This document shows, piece after piece, positions 32,540-41,829 of a stretch of 64,000 nt of DNA (the stretch's first letter is position 1; each line of letters begins with the position of its first letter). The notes beneath the pieces were generated by a model that had not been told where the DNA came from, searched no databases, and worked only from the letters and a program-made list of their open reading frames with translations. Source of the stretch: an uncultured Paracoccaceae bacterium (GTDB lineage: Bacteria > Pseudomonadota > Alphaproteobacteria > Rhodobacterales > Rhodobacteraceae); the NCBI GenBank assembly GCA_947503765.1, contig CANNFA010000002.1, positions 244,501 through 308,500 of the forward strand. The letters are read 5' to 3'. Both the position numbers and the translations under genes were made by a program.

Positions 32540-32549
32540 GCAGCGCGGT

Positions 32550-32576
32550 GGCGGGGCCGGCAATGCCTGCCCCGCC
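32550..32576. terminator. Bidirectional hairpin between LprI-like gene and glyA
   Basis: GGCGGGGC (32550-32557) pairs perfectly with GCCCCGCC (32569-32576). After one mismatch the stem continues with GGC/GCC around an AAT loop. It fills the 48-base gap between two convergent stops. No T-run is present on either side. Confidence 0.55.
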
Positions 32577-32587
32577 GGGCGCCGGGT

Positions 32588-33883
32588 TCACAGCGCCGGG
32601 TAGATCGGGAACTTTGCGCACAGGGTGTCGACCTCGGCGCGTACCGCGTCCTCAACCGTGCCGTTGCCATCCTCGCCATTGGCGGCAAGCCCGTCGATCA
32701 CCTGCACGATCCAGTCGGCGATCTGCCGGAACTCCGCCTCGCCGAAGCCGCGGGTGGTGCCGGCGGGCGTGCCCAGGCGGATGCCCGAGGTCACGAACGG
32801 CTTTTCGGGATCGAACGGCACGCCGTTCTTGTTGCAGGTGATGCGCGCGCGGCCCAGTGCCTTTTCGGCGGCCTTGCCGGTCACGCCCTTGGGTCGCAGG
32901 TCGGCCAGCATCAGGTGGTTGTCGGTGCCGCCCGACACGATGTCGATGCCGCCCTTCTGCAACTGGTCGGCCATGGCGCGGGCATTGGCCACCACCTGCG
33001 CGGCGTAGTCGTTGAATTCCGGGCGCAGCGCCTCGGCAAAGGCGACGGCCTTGGCCGCGATCACATGCATCAGCGGGCCGCCCTGAAGGCCGGGGAACAC
33101 CGCCGAGTTGATCTTTTTAGCCACCGCCTCGTCATTCGTGAGGATCAGCCCGCCGCGCGGGCCGCGCAGCGATTTGTGGGTGGTCGAGGTCGTGACATGC
33201 GCGTGCGGCACCGGCGAGGCATGGGCGCCGCCCGCGACCAGCCCGGCGATGTGGGCCATGTCCACATGCAGCCAGGCGCCGACCTCGTCCGCGATCTCGC
33301 GGAACGCGGCCCAGTCCCATTCGCGACTGTAGGCGGTGCCGCCCGCAAGGATCAGCTTGGGCTTGTGCTTGCGGGCCTTGGCGCGGACCTCGTCCATGTC
33401 CAGCAGGCTGTCCTGCTGTCGCACGCCGTAGGACACGACGTCGAACCACTTGCCCGACATGTTGACCGGCGAGCCGTGGGTCAGGTGGCCGCCCGAATTC
33501 AGATCCAGCCCCATGAAGGTGTCGCCCGGCTTCAGCAGCGCCAGGAACACCGCCTGGTTCATCTGGCTGCCGGAATTGGGCTGGACGTTGGCGAAGCCCG
33601 CGCCGAACAGCTGCTTGGCGCGCTCGATCGCCAGTTCCTCGGCAATGTCCACGTACTGGCAGCCGCCGTAATAGCGTCGGCCCGGATAGCCTTCGGCGTA
33701 CTTGTTGGTCAGGACCGATCCCTGCGCCTCGAGCACGGCGCGCGAGACGATGTTCTCGGACGCGATCAGCTCGATCTCGTCCTGCTGGCGGCCAAGCTCC
33801 TGCCGGGTGACGGCGAAGATCTCCGGGTCGCGGTCGGCGAGGCTTTCGGTGAAGAAACCGGCGTTGCGGTGGGGCGCGTTCAT
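32588..33883 (-). CDS. glyA: Serine hydroxymethyltransferase
   Basis: GlyA converts serine and tetrahydrofolate to glycine and 5,10-methylene-THF in the cytosol with PLP. The 431-residue product has [37 protein letters not shown], the [14 protein letters not shown] strand and the PLP-lysine in [15 protein letters not shown], all invariant in the family. [11 protein letters not shown]-like [15 protein letters not shown] and [15 protein letters not shown] close the active site. It supplies methylene-THF to FolD and glycine to the GcvTHP system encoded at 51-56 kb. It stands alone between an LprI-like gene (convergent) and nadK (divergent). Confidence 0.97.
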   Translation of the reverse strand: MNAPHRNAGFFTESLADRDPEIFAVTRQELGRQQDEIELIASENIVSRAVLEAQGSVLTNKYAEGYPGRRYYGGCQYVDIAEELAIERAKQLFGAGFANVQPNSGSQMNQAVFLALLKPGDTFMGLDLNSGGHLTHGSPVNMSGKWFDVVSYGVRQQDSLLDMDEVRAKARKHKPKLILAGGTAYSREWDWAAFREIADEVGAWLHVDMAHIAGLVAGGAHASPVPHAHVTTSTTHKSLRGPRGGLILTNDEAVAKKINSAVFPGLQGGPLMHVIAAKAVAFAEALRPEFNDYAAQVVANARAMADQLQKGGIDIVSGGTDNHLMLADLRPKGVTGKAAEKALGRARITCNKNGVPFDPEKPFVTSGIRLGTPAGTTRGFGEAEFRQIADWIVQVIDGLAANGEDGNGTVEDAVRAEVDTLCAKFPIYPAL

Positions 33884-34028
33884 CGGGCGGACTCCGTTTC
33901 ATGGCGGCATGGGTTGGCGTCCCTGTAGCGCGTCGGGCCGCGGGGATGAAGCCCATTCTGCCGCCGCGCGCAGCGCCGGCCCTTGTCTTTCGCCGCTCCG
34001 CTTGCAATCTGGCGGCAGGAGGACCGGA

Positions 34029-34787
34029 ATGACCCCTATCGCATTCGTGGCCAGTGATGCCGCGCCCGCACGCTCCGCACTGGCGGCGCTGTCGGCGCGC
34101 TACGGCAACGCGGCGCCCGAAGAGGCGGAGGTGATCGTGGCGCTGGGCGGCGACGGGTTCATGCTCCAGACCCTCCACGGCACGATGGAGCTGGACGTGC
34201 CGGTCTACGGCATGAACCGCGGCACCGTCGGATTCATGATGAACGGCTATCACGAGGACGATCTGCTGGATCGCCTTGCCGAGGCCGAGGAAACCGTGAT
34301 CCACCCCCTGCACATGCGCGCCGAGACGCCCGAGGGCGGCATGCAGGAGGCGTTGGCGATCAACGAGGTGTCGTTGTTGCGGGTCGGCCCGCAGGCGGCG
34401 CGGCTGAAGATCACCGTGGACGGCCGCGTGCGGATGGAGGAACTGGTTTGCGACGGGGCGCTGGTCTCCACTCCGGCAGGCTCGACAGCGTACAATTACT
34501 CGGCCCACGGCCCGATCCTGCCGATCGGGTCGGACGTGCTGGCGCTGACCGCGATCGCGCCGTTCCGGCCAAGGCGCTGGCGCGGTGCGCTGCTGCCGAT
34601 GGCGGCGAAGGTGCGCGTCGACGTGCTGGAGCCGGAAAAGCGCCCGGTCTCTGCCGTCGCCGACAGCCGCGCGGTCGAACGGGTGACGGCGGTCGAGATC
34701 CGGGCGGAACAATCGGTGCGTCACAGGCTGCTGTTCGATCCGGGTCACGGGCTGGAGGAACGCCTTATCCGCGAGCAGTTCGTCTGA
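34029..34787 (+). CDS. nadK: NAD kinase
   Basis: NadK phosphorylates NAD to NADP, the sole route to NADP in most bacteria. The 252-residue product is a short alphaproteobacterial form. The NAD-kinase GGDG motif is at residues 40-43 ([12 protein letters not shown]), followed by [22 protein letters not shown] and the ATP/NAD-binding [25 protein letters not shown] lies about 6 bases before ATG 34029. The gene diverges from glyA with 145 bases between and has no close operon partner. Confidence 0.95.
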   Translation: MTPIAFVASDAAPARSALAALSARYGNAAPEEAEVIVALGGDGFMLQTLHGTMELDVPVYGMNRGTVGFMMNGYHEDDLLDRLAEAEETVIHPLHMRAETPEGGMQEALAINEVSLLRVGPQAARLKITVDGRVRMEELVCDGALVSTPAGSTAYNYSAHGPILPIGSDVLALTAIAPFRPRRWRGALLPMAAKVRVDVLEPEKRPVSAVADSRAVERVTAVEIRAEQSVRHRLLFDPGHGLEERLIREQFV

Positions 34788-34834
34788 GCCGCGCCCGCGC
34801 GCCCCACGGTTAACGCCCCGTTGGCGAAATCCCT

Positions 34835-34846
34835 ACAATTCATTGT
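34835..34846. promoter_or_regulatory. Dyad and candidate promoter upstream of a 55-codon gene
   Basis: ACAAT (34835-34839) and ATTGT (34842-34846) form a perfect short dyad in an AT-rich patch. A TTGGCG (34821-34826) and TGTAAA (34844-34849) pair with a 17-base spacer could be a promoter overlapping it. The next ATG is at 34914. Confidence 0.3.
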
Positions 34847-34913
34847 AAAGTATGGCGATGTTGACAGGCGCGCGGTAGCGTTCCGGGGTGTGTGACATGT
34901 AGGGGGTAGCAAT

Positions 34914-35081
34914 ATGTTCGAGACACCGGAGGCACGTATCCTGCTGATGCTGCGGGATATCCATGACGATCTGCGCGAGATGCGGCTTGAGGTCGACGCG
35001 CGGTTCGGGCGCGTCGAAACCGGGCTGGCCGATGCGCGCGAGGAGATACGCGTGTTGGCGGGGCGGCCCGGGCCGGGCTGA
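34914..35081 (+). CDS. 55-residue coiled-coil protein
   Basis: A 55-codon frame opening at ATG 34914 with AGGGGG 8-13 bases upstream. Residues FETPEARILLMLRDIHDDL, then REMRLEVDARFGRVETGLADARE, give a heptad-rich, charged amphipathic helix, likely a short coiled coil. No family is recognised with certainty. A clear ribosome site, an AT-rich upstream patch with a dyad and a following hairpin support it as a real gene. It is convergent with the M15 peptidase. Confidence 0.6.
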   Translation: MFETPEARILLMLRDIHDDLREMRLEVDARFGRVETGLADAREEIRVLAGRPGPG

Positions 35082-35096
35082 ACGGGCCGCCGTGCG

Positions 35097-35120
35097 CCGG
35101 GCGCGCTCAGCCGCGCCCGG
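35097..35120. terminator. Perfect 9-bp hairpin between convergent genes
   Basis: CCGGGCGCG (35097-35105) and CGCGCCCGG (35112-35120) pair perfectly around a 6-base loop. It overlaps the stop codon of the M15 peptidase gene and lies 16 bases after the 55-codon gene. No T-run follows. Confidence 0.45.
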
Positions 35121-35928
35121 CAAGCCGCGCGAACAGGATCATCTCGGGCCGGTATTCGAAATGCATCCCGTCGAAATGGTGCCACTTGCCGCCCCAGATG
35201 AAGCCGCGCCGTTCCATCGCCTGCACCAGTTCGGGCGGAAAGCGGTTGTCGTAGGCCGTTGCCTGACCGGGCTGCGCACCCGACCAGCGCCAGTAGCCGC
35301 CCAGCCGTGTGTTGAAATCCACCGCGATCCCGAAGGAATGCGCCGACAGCCGGTTCGTTCCGGCGATCACGCGCCAGTTGAAGGTGCCGCCGCTCTCGGC
35401 AAGGAACCCATCCATCCCGCCGCCATGGCGCGCGATCTCGTCCAGCGCCGCCTGAAGCTGGGCATGGACGCAATGCTTGCGCGTGACGGCGAAATCCACG
35501 CTCATCGTGGTGCCTTTGTACCGGACGCGCGTCAGCGAGGCGCGCGCGCTGGCCTTGTCGCCGAACCACAGCGCGCGGAACAGCGCGTCGCTGCGCACCC
35601 GGCCGGGATCGTTCCACGGCGTGCGCCGCGGCCCGAGGTCGAAGTTCAAGGGATAGCGATAGACGAACATGTCGCCGATGGTGGCATCGTTCAGCCGATC
35701 TGCCGGGGACACGTCACGATCGCCGCGATAGGCCACGGTCTTGCCGTCCGCCGTGGTGAAGGTGCCGGCGCCGCGGTTCAGATCGCTGCCGGGATAGGCC
35801 GTCTCGAGCGCGGTCTCGACCGGCGCGCCTCCGGCCGGCAGCGGCAGCGTCAGCCAGTCGACGGGCCGGCATTCCTGTGCCGCCACGGGGGCGGCGCAAA
35901 GCAGCAGAACAAGCGTCAGGAGCCGCAT
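35107..35928 (-). CDS. Secreted M15-family peptidase (D-Ala-D-Ala carboxypeptidase-like)
   Basis: A 273-residue exported protein. A signal peptide (MRLLTLVLLLCAAPVAAQ) leads to a C-terminal LAS-fold domain. The zinc site is visible as the His and Asp of SAHSFGIAVDFN (near residues 190-200) and the His of DGMHFEYRPE near the end. This matches M15C/VanY-type peptidases that cut peptidoglycan stem peptides or D-Ala-D-Ala ends. An extra N-terminal region (about 20-125) is of unknown use. Its start shares one base with the stop of the small secreted gene upstream (TGATG), so the two are co-translated. Confidence 0.88.
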   Translation of the reverse strand: MRLLTLVLLLCAAPVAAQECRPVDWLTLPLPAGGAPVETALETAYPGSDLNRGAGTFTTADGKTVAYRGDRDVSPADRLNDATIGDMFVYRYPLNFDLGPRRTPWNDPGRVRSDALFRALWFGDKASARASLTRVRYKGTTMSVDFAVTRKHCVHAQLQAALDEIARHGGGMDGFLAESGGTFNWRVIAGTNRLSAHSFGIAVDFNTRLGGYWRWSGAQPGQATAYDNRFPPELVQAMERRGFIWGGKWHHFDGMHFEYRPEMILFARLAGRG

Positions 35929-36308
35929 CAGTAGGCGGTCACGTTGATATGCGTCCCGGTGCTGCCATAGCCGTAGATGTCGACGCGGATCATCACCTCG
36001 TTATTGACGACGTAGCTGGAAAATCCGGGCTCGGTGCTGCCCTTCAGGATCATCTGTTCGGCACGGGCGCGGTTTTCCATCGAGCCAAAGAAGCTGTCCC
36101 ATTCATCCTGCGGGTCGCGGATGCCGAACCGGTGGAAATTGGCCCGGTCCTGGCGGATCACCTGCCAGAACTGGGTCAGCCGCTGGCCGTTGGAATTGTA
36201 GTGGTCGCGGCTGCTGAGAAACGCGGTGTAGCTTTCCAGAAGCTGCTGCGCCGAGACGGTTGTGGGCAGCGCAAGAAGGGCGGCGAGAAGAAGAACGGCG
36301 AATCGCAT
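35928..36308 (-). CDS. Small secreted protein of unknown function
   Basis: A 126-residue protein with a signal peptide (MRFAVLLLAALLALPTTVSA). The mature part, about 106 residues, starts QQLLESYTAFLSSRDHYNSNGQRL and ends in a Gly/Tyr-rich strand (VDIYGYGSTGTHINV). No family is recognised. Co-translation with the M15 peptidase through a TGATG junction suggests a cell-envelope or peptidoglycan-linked role, by inference. AAAGGATCAGTCCC precedes ATG 36308. Confidence 0.8.
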   Translation of the reverse strand: MRFAVLLLAALLALPTTVSAQQLLESYTAFLSSRDHYNSNGQRLTQFWQVIRQDRANFHRFGIRDPQDEWDSFFGSMENRARAEQMILKGSTEPGFSSYVVNNEVMIRVDIYGYGSTGTHINVTAY

Positions 36309-36406
36309 GGGACTGATCCTTTTGTATCAGGGACGCGCCCAGCATCGTGCGCCGCAAGGGTCTGAACGCTGATCCAGATCAATGCGCCGGCCGAAGTGCC
36401 GCTGCG

Positions 36407-38308
36407 TCATCCCGCTTTTTCCAGAGGATAGCCCAATTCGGCCACGGCGGCACGGATTTCGTCCAGGATGGCGGGATCGTCGATGGTCGCGGGCGGCTTG
36501 AACTCCTGCCCGTCGGCGATCTTGGCCATGGTCGCGCGCAGGATCTTGCCCGAGCGTGTCTTGGGCAGCCGGTCGACAACCGCCACCAGCTTGAACGCGG
36601 CGACCGGGCCGATCCGTTCGCGCACCAGCCGGACGCATTCGGCGGCGATGTCGGCATGGGGCCGGTCCACCCCCTTGGTCAGGCAGACGAATCCCATCGG
36701 CACCTGCCCCTTCAGCACATCTGCGACGCCGATCACCGCACATTCGGCGACATCGGGATGGCTGGCCAGAACCTCTTCCATGCCGCCTGTGGAAAGGCGG
36801 TGCCCGGCCACGTTGATCACGTCGTCGGTACGCGCCATGATCCAGAGGTATCCGTCCTCGTCCTTCATGCCCGCATCGCCGGTTTCGTAATATCCCGGAA
36901 AATGCGCCAGATAGGATTTGTGGAACCGCTCGGCCGCGTTCCAAAGCGTCGGCAGCGTTCCGGGCGGCAGCGGCAGCTTTACCGCGATGGCGCCCAGCGT
37001 TCCGGGCGGCACCTCGTGCCCCTCGTCATCGAGGATGCGGATGTCATAGCCCGGCATCGCCACGGTGGGCGATCCGGTCTTGACCGGCATCGCCTCGATC
37101 CCCACGGGGTTGCCGGCGATGGTGTAGCCGGTTTCCGTCTGCCACCAATGGTCGTAGACCGGCTTGCCGGTCGCCGCGCGCGTCCATTCGATGGTATCGG
37201 GATCGGCGCGTTCCCCGGCCAGGTAGATCGCGTTCAGGTGAGACAGGTCGTATTTGCGGATGAACTCGCCCTTGGGATCGTCGCGTTTCACGGCGCGGAA
37301 GGCGGTGGGCGCGGTGAAGAACGACTTCACCTTGTGCTCGGAAATCACCCGCCAGAACGTGCCCGCGTCGGGGGTGCCCACCGGCTTTCCCTCGAACACC
37401 ACGGTGGTGTTGCCGTGGATCAGCGGCGCGTAGCAGATATAGCTGTGCCCGACGACCCAGCCGACATCCGACGCGGCCCAGAACACGTCGCCCGGATCGA
37501 CGTTGTAGACGTTCTTCATCGTCCAGTTGAGCGCGACGAGGTGCCCCGCCGTTGGCCGTACCACCCCCTTGGGCGCGCCCGTGGTGCCGGAGGTATAGAG
37601 GATATAGGCAGGGTGGTTCCCCTCCACCGGAAGGCAGTCGGCCGGGTCCACCCCGAACTGGAAGCCGTGCCAGTTGACATCGCGGCCCGGTGTCAGCTCT
37701 GCAACCTCGTGTTCGCGCTGGAAGATGACGCAGAAATCGGGCTTGTGCGCGGCCTGTTCGATGGCACCGTCGAGCAGCGGCTTGTAATGCACGATGCGGC
37801 CCGGCTCGATCCCGCAGGAGGCGGCGATGATCGCCTTGGGCTTGGCGTCGTCGATCCGCACGGCCAGCTCGTGGCTGGCAAAGCCGCCGAACACCACCGA
37901 ATGGATCGCGCCGATCCGCGCGCAGGCCAGCATCGCCTCGACCGCCTCGGGGATCATCGGCATGTAGATGATGACGCGGTCGCCCTTTTCCACGCCCTTG
38001 GCGCGCAGTGCGCCGGCAAGGCTGGCCACGCGGTTGCGCAGCTCGAAAAAGCTGATCTCGCGCTTGGTCTGGGTCACGGGGCTGTCCCAGATGATCGCCG
38101 CCTGGTCGCCGCGCCCGGCCTCGACATGGCGGTCCACGGCGTTCCAGCAGGTGTTCACGCGGGCATCGGCGAACCATTCGTAGATGCCGCCGCCCCGGTC
38201 GAACAGTGCTCTGGTCGGCGGCGTGTGCCAGTCGATCGCCTCTGCCTGTTTCAGCCAGAACGCTTCGGGATCGTCCTGCCAGGACTTGTAGACGTCCGCG
38301 TATCCCAT
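36407..38308 (-). CDS. prpE: Propionyl-CoA synthetase (AMP-forming)
   Basis: A 633-residue acyl-CoA synthetase of the ACS/PrpE family that activates propionate (and often acetate) to the acyl-CoA through an acyl-AMP. The P-loop-like YTSGTTGAPKGVVR, the A5 region YDHWWQTETG, the hinge GYLWIMARTDDVINVAGHRLSTG and the acetylatable C-terminal lysine in PKTRSGKILR are all present. YADVYKSWQDDPEAFWLKQAEAIDW at the start follows PrpE rather than acetyl-CoA synthetase, so propionate is favoured. GGAGGAGGG precedes ATG 38308. It is transcribed alone, with 98-170 bases on each side. Confidence 0.9.
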   Translation of the reverse strand: MGYADVYKSWQDDPEAFWLKQAEAIDWHTPPTRALFDRGGGIYEWFADARVNTCWNAVDRHVEAGRGDQAAIIWDSPVTQTKREISFFELRNRVASLAGALRAKGVEKGDRVIIYMPMIPEAVEAMLACARIGAIHSVVFGGFASHELAVRIDDAKPKAIIAASCGIEPGRIVHYKPLLDGAIEQAAHKPDFCVIFQREHEVAELTPGRDVNWHGFQFGVDPADCLPVEGNHPAYILYTSGTTGAPKGVVRPTAGHLVALNWTMKNVYNVDPGDVFWAASDVGWVVGHSYICYAPLIHGNTTVVFEGKPVGTPDAGTFWRVISEHKVKSFFTAPTAFRAVKRDDPKGEFIRKYDLSHLNAIYLAGERADPDTIEWTRAATGKPVYDHWWQTETGYTIAGNPVGIEAMPVKTGSPTVAMPGYDIRILDDEGHEVPPGTLGAIAVKLPLPPGTLPTLWNAAERFHKSYLAHFPGYYETGDAGMKDEDGYLWIMARTDDVINVAGHRLSTGGMEEVLASHPDVAECAVIGVADVLKGQVPMGFVCLTKGVDRPHADIAAECVRLVRERIGPVAAFKLVAVVDRLPKTRSGKILRATMAKIADGQEFKPPATIDDPAILDEIRAAVAELGYPLEKAG

Positions 38309-38478
38309 GGTATGCCCTCCTCCGGCCCTTGCGCTGGATAACCCCGCGGGCCGGATTCGGGCAAGCGCGGGTTTATGCGGTATCGGGTCACTGTTCGCGA
38401 TAACGCGGCACCTTGCCGCTGTCCTTTCGCGGGCGGTTCCTTGCGTGTTTGCAACGAAAGGGCACCGCTAGCCGCGCA

Positions 38479-40260
38479 TCATAGCGGCCAGATGAACGGG
38501 ATCAGCGCCGAGGCAAGCAGCCCGATCGACAGGTTCAGCGGGATCCCGACCTTCATGAAATCGGTGAAACGGTAGCCACCGGGTCCGTAGACCAGCATGT
38601 TGGTCTGGTAGCCGATCGGCGTGGCGAAACTGGCCGAGGCCGCGACCATCACCGCGACCACCAGCGGGCGCGCGTCGATCCCGATCGCATTCGCAAGGCC
38701 GATGGCGATGGGCGTGACCACCACCGCGACCGCGTTGTTGGACACCAGTTCGGTCAGCAGCGAAGTCAGAAGATAGATCGCCCAGACGATGAAGAACGGC
38801 GGCAGGTCGGTCAGCGCAGGCGCGATGGCCTGCACGATCAGCATGACGGCGCCGGATTCCTCCAGCGCCGTGCCGATGGCGAGCATGGCGAAGATCAGCG
38901 CCAGCAGGCGGCCGTCGACAAAGGCGAACGCCTCTTCGGCATCGATGCAGCGGGTGATCAGCACCACCGAGACGGCGATCACCGCCAGCATCAGGATCGG
39001 CGCGACCCCAAGCGCCGCCAGCGCCACGATGCCCAGCAGCGCCGCCACCGCGAGCGGCGCGTGGCCGCGGCGGAAGGCGCGGGCCGACGGCTGCGCGACA
39101 TCGACCAGCCGCATGTCCTGGGCAAGGCGCTGGATATCCTCGACCGCGCCTTCAAGCAGCAGCGTGTCGCCGACCCGCACCACGAGGTCTTCGAGCTGGC
39201 GGCCGATATTCTGGTTCCGCCGGTGCACCGCCAGCGGGTACACGCCATAGCGCCGCCGCAGCCGCAGATCGCCCAGCCGCCGCCCCACCATGCGGCACCC
39301 GGGAGAGATCAGCACCTCGACCGTCTGGGTTTCCACGGCCGAGATCTGGTCGACCCGGCGCAGCGACTTGTTGCGCTGCAGGCTGAGCAGTTCGGTCATC
39401 TGCGTGCGCAGCACCACCCGGTCGCCGACCTGCAATTCGACCCCGTCAAGGTTGCGGCGCAACGATTCGTCGCCGCGGATCACGTCGACCAGCCGCACGC
39501 CCTCGCGCTTGAACAGCTGCACGCCCAGCACCTCGCGGCCGATCAGGTTGCTGTCGGGGGGGATTACCGCCTCGGTGAAGAATTTCATCCGCGCGCGGGA
39601 CGTGGACAGGATATCGGCCATCGAATCGCGCGCCGGCAGCAGGCGCGGCGCGATGAAGCGCAGGTAGATCGCGCCCCAGGCCACCAGCACGATACCCAGC
39701 GGCGTGATCTCGAAGATGGTGAAGGGCGCCAGCCCGCGCGCCCGCGCCACGCCGTCGACCAGCAGGTTGGTCGAGGTGCCGATCAGCGTCAGCGTGCCGC
39801 CAAGGATCGCCGCATAGCTGAGCGGGATCAGCAGTTTCGAGGCCGGCAGGCCCAGCCGCTGCGCCAGCTGCACGAAGACCGGGATCATCACCACCACGAC
39901 CGGCGTGTTGTTGACCACCGCCGATGCGACCACCACCAGCACCATCAGCGCCCCGATCGTCGCCGCCGGGCGCGAGGCGACGCTGCGCTGGGCCATCTGC
40001 GTGAACCATTCCAGCGCGCCGGTGCGCACCATGGCGCCCATCACGATGAACATCGACGCGATGGTCCATGGCGCCGGGTTCGACAGCACCTCTAGCCCCG
40101 CCTCGTAGGGCAGCAGGCCAAGCACCAGCATGGTGGCGGCGCCGGTGATCGCCACCACCTCGGTCGGGAAGCTCTCGCGCAGGAACATCGCGAACATCAG
40201 CGCGACGATCCCGAGGGTCAGGAACGCTTCGCCGGTGGGCGTGAGGAAGGAATCGATCAT
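38479..40260 (-). CDS. SLC13/DASS-family permease with two RCK_C domains
   Basis: A 593-residue membrane transporter. Two halves of hydrophobic helices (about residues 1-205 and 395-593) flank two cytoplasmic TrkA-C (RCK_C) domains at about 215-300 and 305-385, each with the pattern of SNLIGREVLGVQL..GVRLVDVIRG and CRMVGRRLGDLRLRRRYGVYPLAV. VVNNTPVVVVMIPV and SNNAVAVVVTPIAI are the duplicated SNT-like substrate motifs of the divalent anion/sodium symporters. Sulfate or dicarboxylate is the likely substrate class. ATG 40260 is chosen because the first helix follows directly; 67 further open codons are Pro/Arg-rich shadow. Confidence 0.88.
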   Translation of the reverse strand: MIDSFLTPTGEAFLTLGIVALMFAMFLRESFPTEVVAITGAATMLVLGLLPYEAGLEVLSNPAPWTIASMFIVMGAMVRTGALEWFTQMAQRSVASRPAATIGALMVLVVVASAVVNNTPVVVVMIPVFVQLAQRLGLPASKLLIPLSYAAILGGTLTLIGTSTNLLVDGVARARGLAPFTIFEITPLGIVLVAWGAIYLRFIAPRLLPARDSMADILSTSRARMKFFTEAVIPPDSNLIGREVLGVQLFKREGVRLVDVIRGDESLRRNLDGVELQVGDRVVLRTQMTELLSLQRNKSLRRVDQISAVETQTVEVLISPGCRMVGRRLGDLRLRRRYGVYPLAVHRRNQNIGRQLEDLVVRVGDTLLLEGAVEDIQRLAQDMRLVDVAQPSARAFRRGHAPLAVAALLGIVALAALGVAPILMLAVIAVSVVLITRCIDAEEAFAFVDGRLLALIFAMLAIGTALEESGAVMLIVQAIAPALTDLPPFFIVWAIYLLTSLLTELVSNNAVAVVVTPIAIGLANAIGIDARPLVVAVMVAASASFATPIGYQTNMLVYGPGGYRFTDFMKVGIPLNLSIGLLASALIPFIWPL

Positions 40261-40390
40261 CGAAGAGGGCGCCCGCGCTAGTCCGGCACGCATCCTGACG
40301 GCAAGCCGCGCCGGGCACAAGCGCCGCCATGCGCTGCCGGTGCGGCAATACGGGCGCGGGCGGGCGGCATGTGGACGGCGCGCGCGGTGC

Positions 40391-41203
40391 TCAGGGCCCG
40401 GCGGCGGGCAGCCGCCCGCCCTCGCGGACCATCTCGACGCGCCGGGCGCGGCCGGTGGCATCGTCGGTCTCGACGAAAAGGCCCGACAGCGTCGCCGCGC
40501 CGGCGGCCGGCTTGAACCGCCCGCCCGCCATGCCGGTGATGAACCGGCGCAGGGGTTCGGCCTTGTCCATGCCGATCACGGAATCGTAGTCGCCGCACAT
40601 CCCTGCATCGGTCTGATAGGCGGTGCCGCCGGGCAGGATCATCGCGTCGGCGGTGGGCACATGGGTATGCGTTCCGACCACGACCGAGGCGCGCCCGTCG
40701 CACCAATGGCCCATCGCCATCTTCTCGGACGTGGCCTCGCAATGGATGTCCACCAGGATCGCCTGCGCCTGGCCGCCCAGCGGATGCGCCTTGAGCACGC
40801 TCTCGACGGCCGAGAACGGATCGTCGAAGGGGCGTTTCATGAACACCTGGCCCAGCGCCTGCGTCACGAGGATCTTGCGGCCGCGCGTCGCCTCGAACAG
40901 GCGGGCGCCGCGGCCGGGGGCGGATTTGGCAAAGTTGAGCGGGCGCAGGATGCGCGGCTCGGTCTCGATGAATTGCAGCATGTCGCGCTGGTCGAAGGCA
41001 TGGTCGCCCAGCGTCAGGCAATCGGCCCCGGCATCCAGCAGCCCGCGCGCATGGTCGGCGGACAGACCGGCGCCGTTGGTGGCGTTCTCGCCGTTGACCA
41101 CCACGAAATCGAGCCGCCATTCATCCCGCAGGGGCTTCAGCCGTGCGGCGATCGCCTCGCGCCCGGCGCGGCCCATCACATCGCCCAGAAACAGAATACG
41201 CAT
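40391..41203 (-). CDS. YmdB/TIGR00282-family metallophosphoesterase
   Basis: A 270-residue metallophosphoesterase. Metal ligands are seen in LFLGDVMG (Asp), VVNGENATNG (Glu-Asn), LGDHAFDQ (Asp-His) and VGTHTHVPTAD (His pair). GTAYQTDAGMCGDYDSVIGM is characteristic. Bacillus YmdB is a 2',3'-cyclic-nucleotide phosphodiesterase with a global role in biofilm and motility; activity here is inferred from family. It lies downstream of 5-FCL (53 bases) and upstream of the SLC13 permease on the same strand. The pairing with 5-FCL recurs in alphaproteobacteria. Confidence 0.9.
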   Translation of the reverse strand: MRILFLGDVMGRAGREAIAARLKPLRDEWRLDFVVVNGENATNGAGLSADHARGLLDAGADCLTLGDHAFDQRDMLQFIETEPRILRPLNFAKSAPGRGARLFEATRGRKILVTQALGQVFMKRPFDDPFSAVESVLKAHPLGGQAQAILVDIHCEATSEKMAMGHWCDGRASVVVGTHTHVPTADAMILPGGTAYQTDAGMCGDYDSVIGMDKAEPLRRFITGMAGGRFKPAAGAATLSGLFVETDDATGRARRVEMVREGGRLPAAGP

Positions 41204-41256
41204 GACGCCGAGGGGTAGGGCGGCGGCGGGGCGGGGGCAAGGGGGAAAGCGCGCCC

Positions 41257-41829
41257 TCAGGCAAAGCTGTGCACGCCGGCCTCGGTCACCACCGCGTCGA
41301 GCGGCTGGTCGGTCGGCTCCAGCGGCAGCGCGTCGGCCTCCTGCGCCGCCCAGGCGAACCCGACCGCCAGCACCGGGCCGGCGGCGCGCAGCGCCTCCAG
41401 CGTGCGGTCGTAGAAGCCGCCGCCATAGCCCAGCCGCCCGCCCTGCCGGTCGAAGGCGACCAGCGGCACGATCACCACTTCGGGCGTCATGGCGCGGGCC
41501 AGCGCGGGCACCCGCGCACCGAACGGACCGCTGCGCATCGCCGCTCCAGGGATCCAGACGTGGAATTCCAGCGCGAGGCCCGCGCCGGCGATGATCGGAA
41601 CGCCGACGGGCGCATCGCGCGACAGGTCGGCCATGGCGGGCAGGGGGTCGATCTCGGACCGCATCGGCATGTAACCGGCCAGCGGACGGCCGCGATGCGG
41701 CGCAAGCCAGGCCAGAAGACGCGCCGCACCCGCGGCCGGGTCGCCGCCTGCATGGGCCGCGCGCCGCCGCGCCAGCGCCGCCTTCCGGGCCGCCGCCTTG
41801 CGCGCCGCCGGGTCGCGGGATGCCGTCAC
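41257..41829 (-). CDS. 5-formyltetrahydrofolate cyclo-ligase
   Basis: A 190-residue enzyme that uses ATP to turn 5-formyl-THF, an inhibitory storage folate, into 5,10-methenyl-THF. The basic N terminus KAAARKAALARRRAAH holds the phosphate-binding residues. YMPMRSEIDPLP and the C-terminal VPLVAFDRQGGRLGYGGGFYDRTL are the family signature. The GTG start at 41829 overlaps the mgtE stop (GTGA). It links to glyA and gcv genes elsewhere in the window, because serine hydroxymethyltransferase makes 5-formyl-THF as a side product in the presence of glycine. Confidence 0.92.
   Translation of the reverse strand: MTASRDPAARKAAARKAALARRRAAHAGGDPAAGAARLLAWLAPHRGRPLAGYMPMRSEIDPLPAMADLSRDAPVGVPIIAGAGLALEFHVWIPGAAMRSGPFGARVPALARAMTPEVVIVPLVAFDRQGGRLGYGGGFYDRTLEALRAAGPVLAVGFAWAAQEADALPLEPTDQPLDAVVTEAGVHSFA

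Noticed and set aside
34811-34824. TTAA-N7-TTGG resembling a CtrA site
   Set aside because: Only one half matches TTAA; a full TTAA-N7-TTAA site is not present.
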